DNA of 64,000 bases from NCBI GenBank assembly GCA_964017195.1, contig OZ024895.1, positions 11,524,501 through 11,588,500 on the forward strand, given 5' to 3'. A program made the translations under genes and the position numbers. Position 1 is the first letter of the stretch. Every line of letters begins with the position of its first letter. Origin of the DNA: Siderastrea radians (taxonomy: Eukaryota; Cnidaria; Anthozoa; Scleractinia; Rhizangiidae). The notes under the pieces are model-generated. The model was not told the origin of the DNA. It searched no databases and saw only the letters and a list, made by a program, of their open reading frames with translations. This document shows positions 38,501-52,700 of the stretch, piece by piece.

Positions 38501-41500
38501 TACTAAGCATGCACGAGAGTTTTCTAAACAAATAAAACCATTGAAGCAGCTACTCTTCAAATTTATGATCAGAACTCAAAGCGACAAAATTGTTTTCGAC
38601 TTCAAGTGTTGTGACTCCTCGGGTTATATCAATTATACCAAGGGATCAAGTGTCAGTAGAAGTATAATCTACACCAGACTGAATATTGGTTCCCTTTACA
38701 AGGGATTTGTTGGTAACCTAAAGAAGGTAAAATTTAATTTCTTCTTTGTAAAGATATACTTAACAAACAAAGCAGACAAATCCAGGTTCCAAAGGGACGA
38801 GAGAAATTACACGTTGCGCTAGCAAATTCTTTGACAATAACTTAAGGCCACACGCAATGAGGAAAATGTACACATGTATGAAGCAGCAACAAGCTGTCTG
38901 CTCTCACTTTTATGGGACTTACCAACTAAGAGGTAGTGTGTGACGCTGACTGGTGTTCCCAAAGAGTTGCTTGCAGAACAGGTGTAAAATCCAGTGTCAC
39001 CTTCCTTTGTCTGGGGAAAATCCAACACTTTTCCACGGTATATAACGGTACCACTAGCATCACTTCCGTTGTACCATGTAATGTTAGGCTCAGGATTTCC
39101 ATCAACTGGGCAAGGAAAAAAAGCACGACTTCCCATGGGCAAACTAATATTCCAACCCACACCTGTAGCTGATGAGGAATCTAAAAAGAAAGAATGCAAC
39201 CAGAAATTGATTAGTTGGGCCTTTTAGAAGACGTTTGAATGACGGGTCTTTAGATACACAATCCGTCTCATGTAATATGGCAATGCCAGTGTTCCTTGGA
39301 AAAACAATTTTATTAAAAAGTTCACCATTGAATATTTAACTTTTTCTAGATTTACAACGCACAAAATGCACTTTTACTAATTCTTCAAAATAGCTTCATC
39401 ATGTATATCTATATCCAGTGGAATTTACATACAATCAGACATTATCCTTTAAATAATTTTACATGACAGCAATTTCATATACATATCAAAACGTAGTCCG
39501 TTTTGTTTTGTTTTCTTTTGTTTGATTTTCATTGCTTTATTTTTTGCTGTTAAATTTTGTTTTTGTTTTTGTTGTTTTTTTTTTTGCTCGGTTTATTTTT
39601 TCACATCCCAGTAGATTGCAGACTAAAAAACAAACAAACAAACACGCAATTAATATTGTCATTTTCTACACACAAAAACTAATGATGCTTGGTTTCCAGT
39701 GAGATATTAAGTCCCAGCTTGTTCCGGCACACCTGACGAACGGTTACATTAAAGTGACAACACTGTTCTGTTCATGCATTGTGTTAAAAACAAGTTTAAA
39801 TTTATGAAATAGATGAGACCATCAAAATAGCACAGCTAGTATCTATTAAAAAACACACACCAACAAACAAACAAACAGACAAAAGAAAACAAAAAACAAA
39901 GCGTATCGTTATTTTAAGAACCCTACCTATCATTACTAAAACAACTGAAAAAAGGCAGCCTTTAATATACAACGACTCTTTGACAATATACCAAACCACA
40001 AATAAAGGAAAGTAAGACAGACAAATACACAAGGTAGGTAGAGTGGACATTTAATTTGATGACAGTTACGTGTTTAAAATGGACAGAAGTAAAGGTCAAA
40101 GGCAAAAGAAGAACTGAATATGAATATACGAAATAATCATATATTTGAACTGCGGATAAAGATAGAATTATATGAAGATGGTCGCAGTGAACGTGTTTCA
40201 ACTTAAGCAGTTGAAAAGAAGAAACCTGAAAAAATTCAGGCTTGAACGGGAATCGAACCCATGACCTCTGCGATACCGGTGCAGCGCTCTAACCAACTGA
40301 GCTATCAAGCTCCCAGTTCAGTTCAAGCCTGAATTTTTTCAGGTTTCTTCTTTTCAACTGCTTAAGTTGAAACACGTTCACTGCGATGATCTTCATATAA
40401 TTCCAAAAGAAGAACTGTTAACAAACTCGTTAACACACAATTATAGTTTAACTTGGAGTAAGAAGTAGTTGCGATCTTATTAATCGGTTTGAAATCAGTT
40501 ACTGGCTAGTGATCCTTATTTCACAATGTTGGCTTATTTTACTTTTCATCACAATATTTAAAGCCAAGGGAAAGAAACAATAGCCTTACAGTGAACAGTA
40601 TCTGTTTATTGTTAACCTCAACGGGTGACCAGTGACTGACATTGCACATTAACAAAAGCTCCTTTGCTGTCATTGCCACATGTGTTACTTGCTATGCACT
40701 TATAAAAATTGTACTCTCCTTTGTAATTTCCGCACGGCAACCGACCAAATCTTCCCATTGTCATCAATCCAGGAGACATTTGTAAATGTTTTTTGTACTA
40801 AGACGAAATTTCAAAGGATTTTACCAAAGCAAACTGCCAGTATAAGTCCCTTAAGCCAGGAAAAAGTTTTGCACAATTTGAAATTCAGGTGAAATTTTTT
40901 TATTTATTAATTATTGGCCAGCAGTCCGGGACATATCCATTTCTGGATATATATTTTCCTGCGATGTGATTGGGCCAGACCAAATCAAAACAAAACAAGT
41001 TTGGCCGAGAGAAACTGGGACCAGCTATGAGGCGATTAGAAAATTTTGCCAAGCGGCCATATTGAAATACACAAAACACATACAATATTGACCACATGTA
41101 CAATATTGACCACATGTATAAGTACGTTTACGCTACAACATCTCTACAGACATCTCCTCTTTGTTCTCGCACTCCATAAGGGAACGGCGAAGTCGTTCCA
41201 ACACAATCTCCGCGTAAATCCTCGGTCCGAAGATACGAATAGTGGCGGTGACGAAGGCAGAAGCGTTGATCACCGTAGATCAGCCCAATGGGCAACGATT
41301 TGCTTGTGGCTCAAATGTTATCCTCGACAAATATAATAAGGGTACCCTGACACCGACCGAAAAAGACAAGAGATACGACGAAAGTGCTGTAAAGTCTCCA
41401 GGTGGCACTGACGTCCCTGGTGTTGAACCGCTTGATGTCACGCCGGATAGGATCGACATTGACGAACGCCTTGCTAGCGTTTTGGGCCACGAAAGAGCTC

Positions 41501-44500
41501 TTGCTTCAGTAGCAGAGCCTGATAGCAGAAAACGTCTCTCCTTTGGCCCATTAGAGGCTGTGCTGCCGACCCCAGTAAAGGAGTTGCTGTTAGATAGGTC
41601 TACACCTCAACTTAGTGATCAGCAGAGAGACGAAGTACCCCCCGTCCAGAGGCAAAGCAAAATCATGTTCATTTCAGACATTGACGTGGAACTTTTTGTT
41701 GGACAAGAAGAAACTGAGCAAGAGCCCCACGAAAATACTGTGTTTGTATTAGACCCGTAACTAGTTTTATTTTGGAAATGCACAGAATTGTAAACAAAGA
41801 ACTCTTTTTTAAATTTTTATTACTGTTTATGTTTCTGTTCAACTGAATTTGATAATTATTACCAAAACCATGCTACAGATATATGGCATTTTTATCAGTT
41901 CACAATTATGTGGAGATGAGCCAGAAGATGTGTTAAAATAACTAATGTCAACAAGGAAAAATACAATTTCCTTACTTAAAATTCAAGACCATTAAGGTCA
42001 AAGTAGTTGTTTTATACACAGTTATTATCATGGTATATATATTACACTGGATGCATTTCTTATTTCAATAAAATCCAAAATTTTTAAGAACCACATTTTC
42101 TTTAAATTCAGTATGTAACATATTGTTATACTCCAACATGGCAGCTGCAAAAACACTCAGCATCAACAGGTGTAGAAAGTAGCAATCCCATTGATTATCT
42201 ACACTTCTCCACAGAATAACCCCCCCCCCCTCCCCCACAATTCTGGAAATTCCAGGTTGGGTAAAAACTTTATAAAATTTAGCCTTGGAGACCCAGGTTC
42301 CTAATCAAAACAATGACAATCCATGGGGTGTTTCAGACATCTTCCTGAAACCACACATCATTTCACAGTAGTTCACAGTGTTTATCAGTAATAATTTGCA
42401 AACACTCAGTGAGAAGGTTCTGGAAAAGTTAATGCATAATTGAAGGGGTGTGGGGAATAAGGCCCTAAGTGACTCCTGATCTAATGCCAAATTCTCCCTT
42501 TGATTCACAGGATTATATAAGGTAAATGGGAAGGAGAATTTAGCAGTTTGTCAGATGTCACTTGAGGCTTTATTCCATGCACATCTTCAATTAATGTTTA
42601 ACATAATTTTATGATCTCCACAAACCACCCAATGTTAAAAAAGTTGTAGTAAACAAAATGTAATACATTTATTAACATAAATGAAGTGAATAAATAAAGA
42701 ACTAATATGCCATTTTAGCTGCAAATTTATCCCATGGTGATTGAAAGGTACATGTCTATGAACAGATATACTGATCATTTAACCTTTTTTGATAATGCCT
42801 ATTACAGTCAGCAAATGGGAATGAACTTGAACCTCAGTAGTTTATGGAGCAAAACCTTTCAATTTGAATTCTCAAACTTATTAATAACTCATAAAGAAAA
42901 TAGAAAGGAAATCATGCACTGACACGTGTTTGGAAATCTGATGAAAAATTCCTTGTTTTTGCATCCTTTATTTCTTCGACAAAAATTAATTTTTTGGGAA
43001 GTCATATCAAACATGCGACAGAGCGTTTCATCACAAGATAAAACAGAGTTTGTTTGAAAGCACTGTGTCTCATGTTTGATATCTTACTCCTGGGGGGTTG
43101 GAGTACTCAGGTATAATAGTAATGGGGATGTGCAAAGCCCTTATATTTCGGTTTTAGCTCTATTTTATAGATTTTAATTGTATCATTATATAATATATAT
43201 CTAGTGTTAGGACCTCTATGTAAACCACTTTTTAGTGATGGAGCTTCCTAATAAAAGATTGTTATTATTATTATTATTTTGGGGGGGTTGGATTTTGGGT
43301 TGGGAATTTTGCGGTGACATTTCTTGAGTAAAATGATTTTAATACAGAGAAAGAAAGGACATTTGTTGGTCATTTTTTGGGGTATGGATTTGGCCTGTAG
43401 GACTATTTTTGGGTAGATGAAGATTTGTCTTCATTTGCACATCCCTGACAATATAATACCAGAGTACCCCCCCCCCCCCAACCTGGGACAGGCACCTACA
43501 TGTACATTAAACTCAAATCACTCACACTGTCCCTTCTCCTCAACAACATATGCAGTCTCTTGCTGTGCCTGTAATTGTCGCAGTTCTTCGACAATCTCAT
43601 TATAAACATAACAAGGTTTTCCTTTTTACACTTGTTAAGATTTGCTCTGAAATTGCCCAGTTTCTGTGACAGGGGTCCCCTGACCTCCTCATCAGAAATC
43701 TGCTGTACTTTGTCAGAATTTCTTTGGAGAATCTCATCTTTACTGCTGTTCCTTATATCCTCTGCCACAGCTCTCTCTTCAGCTGACACATAGAGTGTTT
43801 AAACACCGACATCTGCCCTTTTCTGCCCATCAATGAAATGCTTGTTGAAGAGGTTTAGCCTATTAATTTTAAAGCCTCCTCGTACTTTCCCAGGCCATTA
43901 TCCAGTTGTGACCATCCATTCCAAGGAAGTGACACCAGAGGAACCACCTTGTAGATATATACCTTAACAAATGAAAGTGGAAGAGAAATGAAGTAAATAA
44001 CATGCTTTCAGAATTCATGATTGCAGTACATTATTTTGTAAACAATCAACTGCCATATTCAATTAATTGCGATGCCTCTCTTATAAAGCACATGTCAGAT
44101 GCTTTCAGGTTCAGTTAATGACAGTCATGTACAGTGAAATAATGAAGCTGTCTTAGTACGAGCAACACCATTAACTTACTTCGCTTTCCTTAATTTAATC
44201 CTCCAAGCCAGAACTTCATCTGCAAAGTCATATTTTCTGTTGCTGTTCCATATGGTCACAAACTACAGAAATGAAAACCAAGGATCAGCTTAGAATATGA
44301 TATCCACAACTGAAACGCTCGCACAGTGAACCAGTAATGGCGCCGAAATTACACACTAACAGATTTTTAAAGGCTGTGCGTATGAACCAAAGTATCGTGC
44401 ATATGCATTCTGTTTGAATAAACAACAAGCAAATTTACTCTAGTTTCTGACAGTAATTTTTTTGAAAACCAAAAAAATTATTACAAACCTGAAATTTGCA

Positions 44501-47500
44501 AGAAATCAAAGACCACTCCACTCGGAATGCCTCCAAAATGAAACCGTTGACTTCACTTTCGGCAGATTTTTCTCGGCGTTAGAATGACGCCCGCCATCTT
44601 TCTTTTGTTTCTTGTGTTCCTCTGATGTTCCTTTCAAAATAGCGCTAGGTCTCATGGGATAGATAAAAGGGACCAAAATAATAGGGGCGCAAAAGCCATA
44701 TGAATACTGATTTTCCTCTGAAGGCCCAAGACGCCATTATTGGTGACGTCATCATATATCCAGAAATGGATATGTCCCGGACTGGCCAGAATCATCACCT
44801 ATGCACTAATGATTGGCTGCTTATTAAAATATTAGAAACTAATGTCTTCTGTAACAAGTTCTGAGACATGAGCGAAATATGATGTTCCAAACGCAGTCAT
44901 TCATTTGTCTTCCAAAAAAGAGACGTACACGAAAGGTCAAACAATAGTCACTCAACATTACTCGCACATGTAGTAACATAACACAGCTACACACAATAAA
45001 GCCAAAAAGTGTTCGTCAAGATCCTACATGTACGTGTACACATTGTTTATATGTGGTTACAATAACTGGTAATGAAAAGAAACAGACTCCAGCAGTGATT
45101 AGTAACACTGACCCTGTCACTACAGAGTAAGTGAAGATTAACATTCATGATACCAGCATTTGGCTAATGTTTAGAAAAAAAAGTGTTCTTACACAAAACG
45201 TTAATTCTTCTCTCTGAAGACGAATGTTTCCCACAAGTGTTGTTTGCATGGCAAGTGTAATTTCCACTTTTACTCCTATTGATGTTAGTGAAGTTTAACC
45301 ACGGAGTTCGCGCAACAGGAACGTCAACACCATCTTTTGTCCAAGTAATGGTAGGATCAGGAGACCCAGCTGCATTGCAGTACAAAAACGCATCACCACC
45401 TTCAACGGGAGTCTCACTGCCATATACCAGGTTAACAGATATTTGTAGCTGAACTGGAAAATAAAGCCAAGAAAATGGTTATTTCATTTAGAATGGCGAA
45501 CTTTCTAACTTAATAAATGCATCTTAACTACTCTGGTAATAAACAACTGGGTAAAATAACTTATGTGAAAAACGAAAGATACTTTTCACTCGAAAAGGCA
45601 GCAGATGCAAACTTTTCATGTTTAACAACAAAGATAGCTTGAATCTTCGTGGCAGTCCTCTCCATCAAGGGTAAAAATTAGGTGGCACCTATGAAATACT
45701 AAGGAAAACTAAAAGAATACAAGGTGAAACAGGTTTGATGGAATTATTCATGATTCCCTTAAAAAGGAATTTAAATACCACTGGTCAATGACGATCACGA
45801 CATTCTTTTGAAAAACTAAGATGAGCGCCTCTTTGCGTGCAAACAACTATGAAGGTCAGTAGCTATAGAAATGTTAAAGCATTGTAGAAGCGTTAGCTAT
45901 GCAAGCTCACCTTCAACAGTCAAAACAGTATTATTGCTTGTTCCAGTCCCTACAGAATTGCTAGCATCGCAGCTGTAGTTAAACTGGCCACCCATGTTTA
46001 GTGCCCTTGCCGTTACTCCTGATCCACCCAAACTCTCAACCATGACACCATTTTTATACAGTCTGTAAGTGTGTACTGGCGGGTTGGCCCGAGCTGTGCA
46101 GGTAAACGTCACCACCCCGCCTTTGCAGACACTGATGCCTGATGTACTTAAGTTAACATTTTCTGGTTTATCTGCACAAAAGAAAGCATTAAATGAGTGA
46201 ACACATAAGTGGCAGATGTATATCAACAGCATTTACATTATGTTAAAGTTTACTTTCGTTCGTGTATATTAAGGTTAGAAGCTGATGCATGCTGCCTAGT
46301 TGTATGTATAACAAACCAAACTATTAACAGCCAAAAGGCTCGGTGCAAGAAAGGCAACACCGATTGTTCTGGCAAAAACAAGCTTCAAATCTACCACGTT
46401 CTTGAACGCATTACGTACCTTGTCTGCACGAAGATCCATCCACATTTATTTTGTTGCTCTAAGGCTAGATTTTTAAGCAAACAGCCAGTGCAAAAACAAG
46501 GCTACATTGCCATGAAAATTCAGGTAAAAAATAAATAACAAAACGTACACATAATCCAAACTGCACGCACACCCTTAGAAAGTCTAGTGAATGTCTCTTT
46601 CGCTTGTTGGGCAAAAACATCACTTATGCTCTCTTCCTCTGACCCATTTAATTACTAGTGATCAGTTTTTAATAAAGACCGTCTTTCTTAATAACTTCCG
46701 GTAAAATACATCATTGAAACAACATCGGTGATCCAAATTCGTTGTTCATTAGAAGCCAAATAATTAACATGCGCACAGTGCATACATGTATGAAAACAAC
46801 TCACAGTTCTGTACAGTGTAGTTTGTTGTCTCTGAAAACCGAAAAAAGTCAAACTGGGATTACTCAACAGTACACCACAAACGTTTTTGTTCAGAATCGC
46901 AAAGCCAAATACGATGGAAATTCGATTCTACATTAAGGAAGAACAATTCACCACAAGGATTTATAACACTTATTTGATGACGGTCTAATAGAATGGTTCA
47001 GTATGTTTGGAAGTGAGGAGGAGGGACGGGCAGAGGTTGAACTTGTTCCGAAACAAGTGCCTGCAAAGAACGTTACATGTATTGTGACCAGATACCAAGG
47101 CCAACGCTGGCTTATACCGCCAGACAGAAGTAGCTTGCATAACTGTTACCATCAAGGTAAAAGATGGAGATGGACAGGACAAAGACATTGCATTAAATTG
47201 GGCATCAATAGGCAAGAGGGCGGCAGGCCGACCAAAAACAGATGGCGTCGAATGGTTGAGTGAAAAAAGAAGATCATTTTGGTGGAGTCCTGGGCTAAAG
47301 TTCCAAGGAAAGCTGAAAATGAAATGGAATGGCGCGTACCCTTGGAGCCGAAGGAACTGCAATTCACCACACGCCAAAGATGTAGTTTCTCTTTACTTTC
47401 AATTGTTGAATTTCTAGGAAAGTTCGCAGAAACGAATTAAAAGCAGTTTCCAGATACAGCATGAGAAGTCTGTGTGGGTTAAAAAAAGTTATGAATTCAT

Positions 47501-49731
47501 TATACTTAGCTGTAGCACTTCATTGTAAGATTTACAATGTAGAGTGTGGCTCTGTAATCTAACTGCGGGCTCTTCATCTTTGGTCTTTGCATTTTGCAAA
47601 TCCACACTGGTTCATACATTGTAAAATAATAAGCAAGGTAATCTATGGCAAAAATCGAAGCTGTCTGTAGTCCAGTGCTTGAAGGTTCACCCGACAAAAG
47701 AAAAAGCGGACAAACCACTAAAGATTCTTGACAACTTTTGACGTTAGTGAGCATCCATTGTCCAGGAGCTTGAGAGATGCAGGTTTAAGAATTTATCCAC
47801 GGATTGGGGAAATTATCGCGCGACAGGATTATGACGTCTTGAGGGACACTTAAGTTAAGAACCACAAAACTTAATTGAAAAGCATTTACCTATTAAAATC
47901 AGTGATAAAATTGAACGACGTTTCGACTGTTCTACGGTCAGTTTGAATTTCAAGTTCGGGGATAAAACTTCAGCATTATATCTTACAATTGTGAAACAAT
48001 TAAAGGTAAACGCTAAGATATTTGCGTACAAACAAAGAAAATAAACATGCGAAATATAGGTACAAACTAAAGGTTAAAATAAAACCTATGACAATAAAAG
48101 GTAGTCAAAGCAGCTAAACAAACACTAATGGCACGGATGGAGTCGCAGGTCACGAATGAAGAACATATCGAAAATCAAACAGTCAAATATTTTGTTCTGG
48201 CATTTCCTAGTTTCATGTTGATCTTTTATGTGGTTGCCGATTACCGATCAAAATCCTGAGGAAGTGTTAGAACAAATTTGACTGTTTGATTTTCGAAATG
48301 TCATGACATTAAATTCATTAAATTTAAGCCGAACAAAGCCATTTCTGTTCACCACTTTTTAAATGATATGAGCTGTCTCTTTTTTAATGAAGTGAGTCAC
48401 TTTTTATGTTAAGACCACTTTAGTGCAGCCACCTTCCTTTTGCAGCCACTCAAGGTCAAGAAGGAGCAACCAATGTAATGATTTTCAAATTAATATCCAC
48501 TTTAATTAATGGCCACTCAGAAATGAAAACACAAAATAAATGGTAATATCGCTCTTATTTCAGGTAATGCCCAGTGTAAAACAAAGGTGTTTTGGGGCGG
48601 TATGACTATGTGGAAAAAGCAGATCTTAGCAAGGGCTATTAGAATCCAAAAAGAAAATTGGGGGTAACCGCGCAGTTTTCTGGGATAATTGAGCTTAAGA
48701 AAAGAAATTGCCATACATTCTTTGAATTTTAAAGCTTTTTTAGAATTATGGTTGCTTAATTATCTCTGAAAAAATGCGTGGCTAACCACATTTATGTAGA
48801 TTCAAATAACCCTTGCTAAGATATGTTTTTTTCTCCATAGTCATAACCTGTATATTAGGAGTACGGTCCTTAACTTAACAACATCATGCACTTACATCTT
48901 GGTCTCACTTGGACTGTGCGATTAACAGGATCACCAACCCCATTGTCAGCCGTACAGCGGTATGTCCCACTTAAATTTCTTTGGATGTTGCTCATGATGT
49001 AATTACCATCCACTGCTGGCAGTGGTGCACTCTCTGTACCATCACCTGCCACTCTTGTCCAGGTAATGTTTGGTTTTGGTTTACCAGTTGCCTTACAACT
49101 CAGAATAACTAGGGAACCTTCACAAACATCCTGACTAGTACCCACATTTATTTCAGGGGGAACTGAAAGAAAAACGTGTATAATCAATATTGCTAACGAC
49201 AAAAAGTTCGTCCATGCTGACCTTACAGGTTAAAAGATGTACGGAAATGGAGAAAAGAAAGGAAAACCAAGGGTTTTTATGAAGAAATTGTGGTAGTTGT
49301 GGTGGTGGGTGTGTGCGTTTGAATGGAGTTGGGATTGCCTGATAGGTATTTTTTTAAATGTTGGATTCAGTGTAAAGCCTGCTAGAAATCTCCGATCAAC
49401 TTTCGCCACTAGACTAATTACTCCTTCTATTAAAAATACTTTTCAGTACCCAGCTGCAAAACTTTTCAATTCACTTCCTGCCAGAATAAGGAACTGTGAA
49501 GATATCAACCAGTAATCCACTCTATGTAACGACCTGCTTAAAGCGCGCGTTTTTTTTTTCTTCGCTGTAAATAGTTTCAAATTATACATTTTATATTTGT
49601 GTTATACTGTAATATGTTGTACTGTAATTAGCATAGTGTTTTATTAGACTTCATTTGTCTGTATTGTATTATATTTTAACTTTCTGCATGTAGTTTTATC
49701 AGATGAAGAGCCTTTCTTAGTGGATACTCCG

Positions 49732-49779
<48 letters not shown>

Positions 49780-52700
49780 CCCTTTTTCTATAAACAACCA
49801 ATCATGTGCAGTGGAAGAACAGATATCGAGCCTATTTTATTCCGAACAAGTTTTTGATAACCTCGGGGGCGCAAGGGGATGTTGAGTAGTGGCTGTTAGT
49901 CAAGGGATTTGTTGACAGGTCCAAGCTGCTAACGACCACGCCCTCTCAAATCCTAGTATTTTTTTAATAGGAATGCATTTCAAGGTTACGAACCTCTTAT
50001 GAAGGAGGGCTCGCGTGATGAGCTTGTTTTCCCTGCGAAGAAGGCAGACTAGATAGCATTCTTATGTTATAGGTTTAGTTATGCTTTTGTTTCCTTTCAC
50101 TAGCTTCAAACGGTGCCTTTTCGGGACAAACACAAGGGTGTTAGTTTCTAAAGAAACTGTAGTGATGCGTCGGTGGGGAAGTGAAACACAAGAATTTGGA
50201 TTTATCAATTAAGTTGATAAGCTAAATTGGCCACCGTAGCCCTTCGTTAGCTGACGTTTCGAGCGTTAGCCCTTCGTTAGAGGGTCGGATTCCCACTAAC
50301 AAAGGGCTAATATAACGCTCGAAACGTCAGCTTTCAATTTCTCGACGGTGGCATTGTTGGGACCCCCGAAGGTTACCTAGGCACAAGCGTAATCTCCTTG
50401 GACTCACTTATTTGGTACATTTCATAAGCTGACGAGATTTCCAACAAAATACTGTCAAGCGCAAGAGAGCCGCTCCAAGAGAACGTTTAAAATCTTTCAG
50501 GTTTCAAAGCCTACACACCCATCCAAGTTCTTTTTGGCAAATTACAAATAGGGAAACAAAATGGTAGGCTTTCTTGACGTTAACAAAATTTGGATTTATA
50601 AACTGATAATCATAAATATGTTGATAAGGTATATTGGCCACCGTACCGAAATTAAAAGCTGGGGTGTCAAGCGTTAGCCCTTCGTTAGAACTTCCGAATT
50701 TTTGTGTTCACTTTCCTACCGACGTAGCACCACAGTTTTACAGTATGTTGCACGATGCACCTAGTCAGGTATTACACAGAAATACATCACTTTATTATAT
50801 GGCAAGCAATTCTCCAGTCTAAATCGAGTGTTCTGATTGGTTAGTTTTCGGTCGGGATTTTGCAGGACGGACCACTACCATGGAAACGGTCCTTTTTTGA
50901 TATTTTTTTTCGCGCTCCCGCTCCCGCAAAATTCAAACTGCGAAAACGCAAGAAGATCATCTTTTTGCCGATCGACAGCAAGAAAAGGTTTGGCGCTGGT
51001 ACAAAACAAATGAACGAGGTAAACACGTCTGTTTAGAAAAAGCGCTCTTCAATTAACTTTACCGACTTTTTGGTCTAAGCAAAAGACTTGCCAGCAATGA
51101 ATCAAATAGCATGGCCAACGTTCTTCAGCGGACTGTGTGTGTTCATTGTTTTTTGTTTTTTGTTTTTTGTTTTTTTGTACGGCTATAGACTGTAAGATGT
51201 AAAGAGCCGAGTAAATCGGCCAAGACTTAAACAATAATTATTAAAATTCAGCATTAACAAAAGAGTGCGTTTCTCACAAGAAAAACTAGCCGCGAAAAAA
51301 AAAAAAGAAAACTGCAAAACAACTGGCAAACGGCTTTCATCGGCAACTGTAAATCGAAAGGAAACGATCACGTTCTTGTCTAGTTTAATACTGGCCATCG
51401 CTTCAGTCAGCGCTTTTTACAAGAACAAATTAAAGCTACACGTACATGTATTAAGCTAACAGTGTACCTTGATTCCTCAGCGTGATTTTGTTCTTGTAGT
51501 GGACATCCTTAAATATAATTTCAGCTTGTTCACAAGTCCGCTCTTGCTGTAGCTCGCGCTAGAAACAACTTTGTTAGGTGCGACGAAAATTTGCTCTCAG
51601 CATTCACAAAGTTCTCCATAAACCCACTGAAGCAAACAACTCGCAGTATTTGGTGGAGAGATAATTTCCGGTGTCTTTTTTTTAAAGTTCGAGTGTTCCT
51701 TTGTTCACATTTATACAGACTAACATGCTGCCACAATTTCCAGTTTGAGAAGCACGTTTGTGAGACTTTATCGCGGCGTTTTCATTATTCTTCTTTTTCC
51801 CGAATTGTCTCCGCCCATAACGAAGAACTATTTTCAAATAAAACTATCTTGCGTTGTAGAGGACGCCGAAAAACTGACACATATAGTAGAGCAGAGCAGT
51901 TTTCATTCAAGAGCCACCACAGGTAACCAAAGCGTATTATGAGACTTTGTATGGAGCTGAAATTCGATCGAAAATAATCCGCGGTTTTCCTCCTAAAATA
52001 CATTTAAATCGAAATAAAGTTTAAAAAACCTTACCTGTTGTGTGTTTGCTGTATTTTTATCGCTTTTCCGAGCTTCTGGAGGCCGTTTTGGGCGATTTTC
52101 TGCTTAACGGTCGATGCGTCGGCATGTCACGAACTAAAGAGAGCTAAAGGTAGGAAAACGGGAGTTTAAATTTGCCAACTGACATTCAAGGTCCCGATCG
52201 AAATGCCCGCTAAAAATCGATTTAACCCATAGTCAGCGCTTTCAAACCACAACACATTTCAAAAAGGATAAATCCCCTACCTTTCTATGTGATTCAATCA
52301 TCAATTAGTTTATCTCTCGAAGTACAGTCCTGCATTAAAAACGAACTAACTTTTCGAAATCGCCGCCATCACAGGCTTGTAAGGAAAAGAGGGTCAAAAC
52401 TAACGGTCAAACCTGGGACAAAGCGCCAAACTTCGCTCCACCGGGGGACGACATGAGTGACTTCTGTGTCGCCAAATGCCAAACTCACCCTCTCTCCGCT
52501 AAGTAAAGTTTTATACCTGACTGCGACCCGCGCGCGATTTCCCGCCGAAATTTGAGCGGTCGTCCCCAGTACGACATCGGGCCAATATTCCCCAGTACGG
52601 CCCTTGCGTTCAGTTAGTAAGAGGTTAGTCTCAAATAGGCTTCCTGGGCATACCAATATTAATCAGAATCAGCAAATAGAGTATGCATGTTAAGATAGGG

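Larger units (their letters stand above)
40922..44784. mobile_element. Unclassified TIR DNA transposon, 3.86 kb
   Basis: Ends are inverted repeats starting 'cagtccgggacatatccatt' (left at 40922; complement ending at 44784), extending to about 31 bp. 'gccag' stands on both outer sides (40917-40921, 44785-44789) and could be a 5-bp target-site duplication. Inside are spliced-looking ORFs on both strands and C-rich tracts. No DDE transposase was recognised. It is inserted in the RTK intron between Ig3 and Ig4. Confidence 0.75.

Noticed and set aside
46985..47377. 130-codon minus-strand ORF in an RTK intron
   Set aside because: Overlapping ORFs exist in three other frames; no domain and no splice signals.
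52369..52656. 95-codon GC-rich ORF on the minus strand
   Set aside because: Base composition differs from neighbours and suggests a repeat. Neither splice borders in phase with the RTK nor a known domain could be shown.
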